A stretch of DNA of 8,955 bases from an uncultured Bacteroidota bacterium (GTDB taxonomy: Bacteria; Bacteroidota; Bacteroidia; Chitinophagales; Chitinophagaceae). Positions 7,048-8,955 of the stretch are shown piece after piece. The notes beneath the pieces were generated by a model. The model had not been told where the DNA came from. It saw only the letters and a list, made by a program, of their open reading frames with translations, and did not search any database. How positions within the stretch are numbered: the first letter of the stretch is position 1; every line of letters begins with the position of its first letter. A program made the translations under genes and the position numbers. Location: NCBI GenBank assembly GCA_903881265.1, contig CAIRSV010000028.1, forward strand, positions 1 to 8,955, written 5' to 3'.

Positions 7048-8043
7048 ATGATTATAAGCAGAACACCGTATCGTATTTCTTTTTTTGGCGGTGGCACCGA
7101 TTACCCAGCCTGGTATCTGGAACAAGGAGGTGCGGTACTCTCTACAACCATTGATAAATATTGCTATATTACCTGTAGAAAGCTACCCCCCTTTTTCTCG
7201 CACAAGCATAGAATCGTTTACTCTCATATCGAGAATGTTTCCTGTGTCGATGAGATAGTTCATCCCTCTGTTAAGGCTACATTGAAGTGGGCCGGCATCG
7301 AAGATGGCCTTGAAATTCATCATGATGGGGACTTGCCCGCGCGATCTGGATTAGGTTCGAGTTCCGCTTTTACAGTTGGGCTTGTTCATGCTTTATATGC
7401 CCTTCGAGGAAGATATGCTAGTCAAGTGGAAGTGGCACGCGATGCGATTCATATTGAACAGAATCTGATCCAGGAAAATGTAGGATCACAAGATCAGGTT
7501 GCGGCTGCTTTTGGCGGATTCAACAAAATTGAATTTCACAAGAACGGTGCGTTTACCGTTTATCCCGTTATCGTACCTAATGATAGAAAAAATTCACTAA
7601 AGCAGCACCTTATGCTTTGTTTTACTGGAGTTTCACGTATTGCGTCGGAAATTGCTCGATCAAAAATTGCCAACCTGCACAGGAGAAACAATGAGCTTAA
7701 ATTTATGCGCTCATCTGTAGATGAGGCCATAAATATATTACAAGATCGCAACGAATCAATTGAGTCATTCGGAAAATTGCTCGATATTAATTGGCAATAT
7801 AAACGTAGCTTGTCTGAACGCGTGTCCACTCCTGAGATTGACCTGATCTACTCAAAAGCCAAAGATGCCGGTGCGATTGGCGGAAAGATTTTAGGCGCAG
7901 GCGGCGGTGGATTTCTTTTGCTATTCGCGAACCCTGCCAATCACGAGGCCATTCGCGCCAGTCTTTCGAACTTAATTCATGTACCGTTCGAATTTGAGGA
8001 AAGTGGTAGCCGTATAGTTCTTTATCAACCGAACGGTCTGTAA
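7048..8043 (+). CDS. hddA: GHMP kinase, HddA-like (D-glycero-D-manno-heptose 7-phosphate kinase)
   Basis: A 331-residue GHMP-family sugar kinase of full length. The N-terminal substrate-binding motif is RTPYRISFFGGGTDYP (5-20). The ATP phosphate-binding loop is PARSGLGSSSAFTVG (97-111). ENVGSQDQVAAAFGGFN (143-159) and the glycine-rich GGKILGAGGGGFLLLF (278-293) complete the family set. The overall pattern, including TTIDKYCYITCR and EIHHDGDLPARS, is that of bacterial proteins annotated as D-glycero-alpha-D-manno-heptose 7-phosphate kinase, which forms the 1,7-bisphosphate on the way to GDP-heptose. Related kinases act on L-fucose or other sugars, so the substrate is not certain. The usual partners GmhA, GmhB and HddC are not in this window and could lie downstream. 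A TGGGA site precedes the ATG. The next gene follows after four bases. Confidence 0.82.
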   Translation: MIISRTPYRISFFGGGTDYPAWYLEQGGAVLSTTIDKYCYITCRKLPPFFSHKHRIVYSHIENVSCVDEIVHPSVKATLKWAGIEDGLEIHHDGDLPARSGLGSSSAFTVGLVHALYALRGRYASQVEVARDAIHIEQNLIQENVGSQDQVAAAFGGFNKIEFHKNGAFTVYPVIVPNDRKNSLKQHLMLCFTGVSRIASEIARSKIANLHRRNNELKFMRSSVDEAINILQDRNESIESFGKLLDINWQYKRSLSERVSTPEIDLIYSKAKDAGAIGGKILGAGGGGFLLLFANPANHEAIRASLSNLIHVPFEFEESGSRIVLYQPNGL

Positions 8044-8047
8044 CCCC

Positions 8048-8955
8048 ATGTTCGATAAATCAAAAAAAATATATGTCGCCGGACACACCGGATTGATTGG
8101 ATCGGCAGTTATCAAACGTCTTCAATGCTGCTCATTTGAACAAGTAGTTACTGCTGAACATTCAGTTATTGACTTGATGGATACAGTTAAAGTAACAGAA
8201 TTTTTTGCGCGCCACAGGCCGGAATATGTGATTTTGGCAGCAGGACGAGTCGGCGGTATCGTTGAAAACCTCAATTTTCCAGCCGACTTTATTACTTCGA
8301 ATCTGGCAATACAATTGAACGTGCTTGGCGCCGCTCACCGGACCGGCGTGAAAAAGCTTATCTTGTTCGGTTCGTCCTGCATGTACCCGCGGGAATGCCC
8401 TCAGCCAATGGCAGAGGAGGCGTTGCTCAGTGGACACCCAGAGCCCACCAGTTTACCCTATGCTGTTTCCAAGCTGGCGGGCGTTCAATTGTGCATGGCC
8501 TATAATAAGCAATATGGAGAAAATCGCTTTATCCCACTCATACCCAATAGCGCGTACGGCCCCAACGATGATTTCAGTCCTGTTTCAGGACATGTTCTAT
8601 CCTCACTCATTCATCGTTTTTATAATGCAAAGCTGGAAAATGCCCAACAGATAGTATTGTGGGGCAGCGGCAAGGCGAAAAGAGAGTTTATTTTTTCCGA
8701 GGATATTGCCGATGCATGCATTCATATGCTCGGCCACGATACAGAATCCCTAAATCTCCCTCTGAATGTGGGATCTGGAATAGATTACTCAATCAGCGAA
8801 CTGGCCTCCATGATTTCGCAACTTGTTGGGTACTCGGGGGAAATAATTTGGGATACCAGCAAGCCAGATGGCGCTCCGCGCAAGTTACTTGACAGTCAAC
8901 GTATTCATTCATTGGGCTGGACTTCAAACATCAGTATCATGGATGGTTTACGTAA
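8048..8955 (+). CDS. GDP-L-fucose synthase-like epimerase/reductase (3' end outside window)
   Basis: The frame from ATG 8048 has no stop up to the window edge, giving 302 codons and two further bases. The Escherichia coli Fcl/WcaG is 321 residues, so little is missing. The protein has the NADP-binding signature VAGHTGLIGSAV (10-21), LAAGRVGGI (63-71), FGSSCMYP (107-114), EPTSLPYAVSKLAG (132-145) and GSGKAKREFIFSEDIADA. The reductase triad (Ser109, Tyr138, Lys142) and the two epimerase residues of GDP-L-fucose synthase (Cys111, His182) are all present. It would therefore be expected to epimerise and reduce a GDP-4-keto sugar. With an HddA-like kinase just upstream, a GDP-heptose derivative is as plausible as GDP-L-fucose, so no gene symbol is given. 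No clear ribosome site is seen; the start lies four bases after the previous stop. A run of eight A is near the start (8062-8069). Confidence 0.88.
   Translation, partial: MFDKSKKIYVAGHTGLIGSAVIKRLQCCSFEQVVTAEHSVIDLMDTVKVTEFFARHRPEYVILAAGRVGGIVENLNFPADFITSNLAIQLNVLGAAHRTGVKKLILFGSSCMYPRECPQPMAEEALLSGHPEPTSLPYAVSKLAGVQLCMAYNKQYGENRFIPLIPNSAYGPNDDFSPVSGHVLSSLIHRFYNAKLENAQQIVLWGSGKAKREFIFSEDIADACIHMLGHDTESLNLPLNVGSGIDYSISELASMISQLVGYSGEIIWDTSKPDGAPRKLLDSQRIHSLGWTSNISIMDGLR

Noticed and set aside
7560..7829. Open frame of 89 codons on the - strand
   Set aside because: It is opposite the conserved GHMP kinase frame and shows no domain.
8162..8892. Three open frames (8162-8437 -, 8430-8654 +, 8659-8892 +)
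   Set aside because: All are shadows of the GDP-L-fucose synthase-like gene, whose conserved frame runs from 8048 through the window end.

Overview
The window is a stretch of a bacterial surface-polysaccharide (O-antigen or capsule type) biosynthesis locus. All nine genes lie on the + strand, packed end to end. Neighbouring genes overlap by up to 14 bases or are separated by at most 24 bases, so they look like one long transcription unit. There is no room for an internal promoter or terminator and I see none. No host marker gene is present. The gene types fit a Gram-negative bacterium, but the genus cannot be told. Base composition is uneven: a hand count gives 93/240 G+C at 2461-2700 and 127/240 at 8281-8520. 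Such patchiness is typical of exchangeable glycan loci.

Layout, left to right: (1) the 3' end of a sugar C-methyltransferase; (2) a CgeB-like glycosyltransferase; (3) an SDR of the GDP-mannose 4,6-dehydratase family whose catalytic Thr-Ser-Glu triplet is replaced by Cys-Asn-Val; (4) a methyltransferase-fold protein of uncertain role with a TTG start; (5) a family 2 (GT-A) glycosyltransferase with a GTG start; (6) an FkbM-type methyltransferase; (7) an AsnB-type glutamine amidotransferase/synthetase; (8) a GHMP sugar kinase closest to HddA (D-glycero-D-manno-heptose 7-phosphate kinase); (9) a GDP-L-fucose synthase (Fcl/WcaG)-like epimerase/reductase that runs off the right edge.

How they may work together (inference): the kinase and the two GDP-sugar-type SDRs suggest a GDP-activated sugar, plausibly a GDP-heptose that is oxidised, epimerised and reduced. 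Two glycosyltransferases would add residues to a lipid-linked repeat unit. The C-methyltransferase, the FkbM protein and perhaps the TTG-start protein would methylate it, and the AsnB-type enzyme would turn a carboxylate, for example of a uronic acid, into an amide. Every gene family here is known. The points of interest are the active-site substitutions in genes 3 and 7 and the possible heptose branch. I found no RNA genes, mobile elements, CRISPR arrays or substantial repeats.
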